From NCBI GenBank assembly GCA_025964295.1, contig JAOPZD010000091.1, forward strand, positions 1 to 13,288: 13,288 nt of DNA, in the 5' to 3' direction. Below the pieces are notes generated by a model, which was given only the letters and a program-made list of their open reading frames with translations, searched no databases and had not been told where the DNA came from. Of this stretch, positions 12,866 to 13,288 are shown piece after piece. Positions within the stretch are counted from its first letter, which is position 1. Every line of letters begins with the position of its first letter. The position numbers and the translations under genes are program-made. The stretch comes from Conexibacter sp. GTDB lineage: Bacteria > Actinomycetota > Thermoleophilia > Solirubrobacterales > Solirubrobacteraceae.

Positions 12866-13288
12866 GTGTCCTCCTCCGCGCCCGCCGTCTCCGTCCCGCT
12901 CCTGCGCACCCACGAGGAGGCGGTGGCCGCGGCCCACGCGGTGGCCGAGGCGATCGCCGACGGCGTGGTCGAGCGCGACCGGGCCGGCGCGGCCTCCGTG
13001 CCGAGCGAGGCGCTCGGGGCGCTCGACCGCTCCGGGCTGCTCGGCGTCACCGTGCCGCGCGCCTACGGCGGGCCGGAGCTCGGACCGCCGACGCTGACCG
13101 AGGTCACGCGGATCGTCGCGGCTGTCGACCCCGCGATCGCGCAGGTGCCGCAGGCGCACTACCTGTTCGTCGACGTCCTGTCGGTGTGGGGGACCGACGA
13201 CCAGAAGCGGCGGCTGTTCGCCGACGTCCTGGCCGGCGCGCGGATCGGCAACGCGCTGGCCGAGGACGTCCCAGTCGGTGTCCACGGT
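12866..13288 (+). CDS. sfnB: SfnB-like sulfur-acquisition oxidoreductase (acyl-CoA dehydrogenase fold), 5' part
   Basis: The first 141 codons of a gene that runs off the window end; family members are about 400 residues. The N-terminal helical domain of the acyl-CoA dehydrogenase superfamily is seen: a helix beginning THEEAVAAAHAVAEAIADG, then GLLGVTVPRAYGGPELG (about 58-73), then AQVPQAHYLFVDVL (about 92-105), then KRRLFADVLAGARIGNALAE. The VPQxHY and IGNALAE patterns are closer to SfnB/DszC-type flavin monooxygenases than to beta-oxidation dehydrogenases, as I recall the families. SfnB takes part in use of dimethyl sulfone and related organosulfur compounds. The catalytic and C-terminal domains are outside the window. 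The GTG at 12866 has no clear ribosome site, but the length of the N-terminus fits the family. A plain acyl-CoA dehydrogenase is the alternative. Confidence 0.8.
   Translation, partial: MSSSAPAVSVPLLRTHEEAVAAAHAVAEAIADGVVERDRAGAASVPSEALGALDRSGLLGVTVPRAYGGPELGPPTLTEVTRIVAAVDPAIAQVPQAHYLFVDVLSVWGTDDQKRRLFADVLAGARIGNALAEDVPVGVHG

Noticed and set aside
12803..13285. 160-codon minus-strand frame opposite the SfnB-like gene
   Set aside because: Arg/Asp/Val-rich antisense shadow; the plus strand encodes a recognisable acyl-CoA-dehydrogenase-fold N-terminus.
1..13288. CRISPR arrays, tRNA or rRNA genes, prophage or toxin-antitoxin modules
   Set aside because: No regularly spaced repeats, no tRNA- or rRNA-like stretches and no matching protein motifs were seen on either strand.

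Overview
The window looks like the chromosome of a high-GC actinobacterium, most likely of class Thermoleophilia (Solirubrobacterales-type). The reasons are the very high GC content, GTG starts, an actinobacterial six-gene mce operon, and small secreted proteins of a style common in that group. This placement is an inference; there is no rRNA or other marker gene to confirm it.

Left part (1-1552): a TetR-family repressor gene (6-644, minus) lies downstream of a gene for a four-cysteine secreted protein (750-1472, minus). An 80-bp divergent intergenic region follows. It holds a candidate minus-strand promoter and a short inverted repeat (CAGAC-GT-GTCTG) right before the mce operon, a good candidate operator for the TetR protein.

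Centre (1553-10121): six consecutive MCE (MlaD-domain) proteins are encoded on the plus strand. They are translationally coupled by 1- or 4-base overlaps, in the mceA-to-mceF style. Each has one N-terminal membrane anchor, one MCE domain, a long helical region and a C-terminal tail with two cysteines. By family knowledge they should form a hetero-hexameric lipid-transfer tube in the cell envelope. The YrbE/MlaE permeases and MlaF/MceG ATPase that normally power such a tube are not in this window, neither in front of the first MCE gene nor after the last.

Accessory stretch (10122-11103): about 980 bp with no intact gene. It holds a strong hairpin that may terminate the mce transcript, a decayed IS481-type transposase fragment (plus), and the N-terminal fragment of an IS110-type transposase (minus) with two stem-loops where an IS110 guide (bridge) RNA would be encoded. 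It ends with a near-consensus sigma70 promoter and a structured leader of about 170 nt. That promoter serves two overlapping genes for small secreted proteins of unknown function (11104-11490 and 11481-12080), closed by a 12-bp GAAA-loop terminator.

Right end (12209-13288): an NAD(P)H-dependent FMN reductase (minus) is divergent from the start of an SfnB-like acyl-CoA-dehydrogenase-fold flavoprotein (plus, cut by the window edge). The pair suggests organosulfur acquisition. A 7-bp inverted repeat lies between them.
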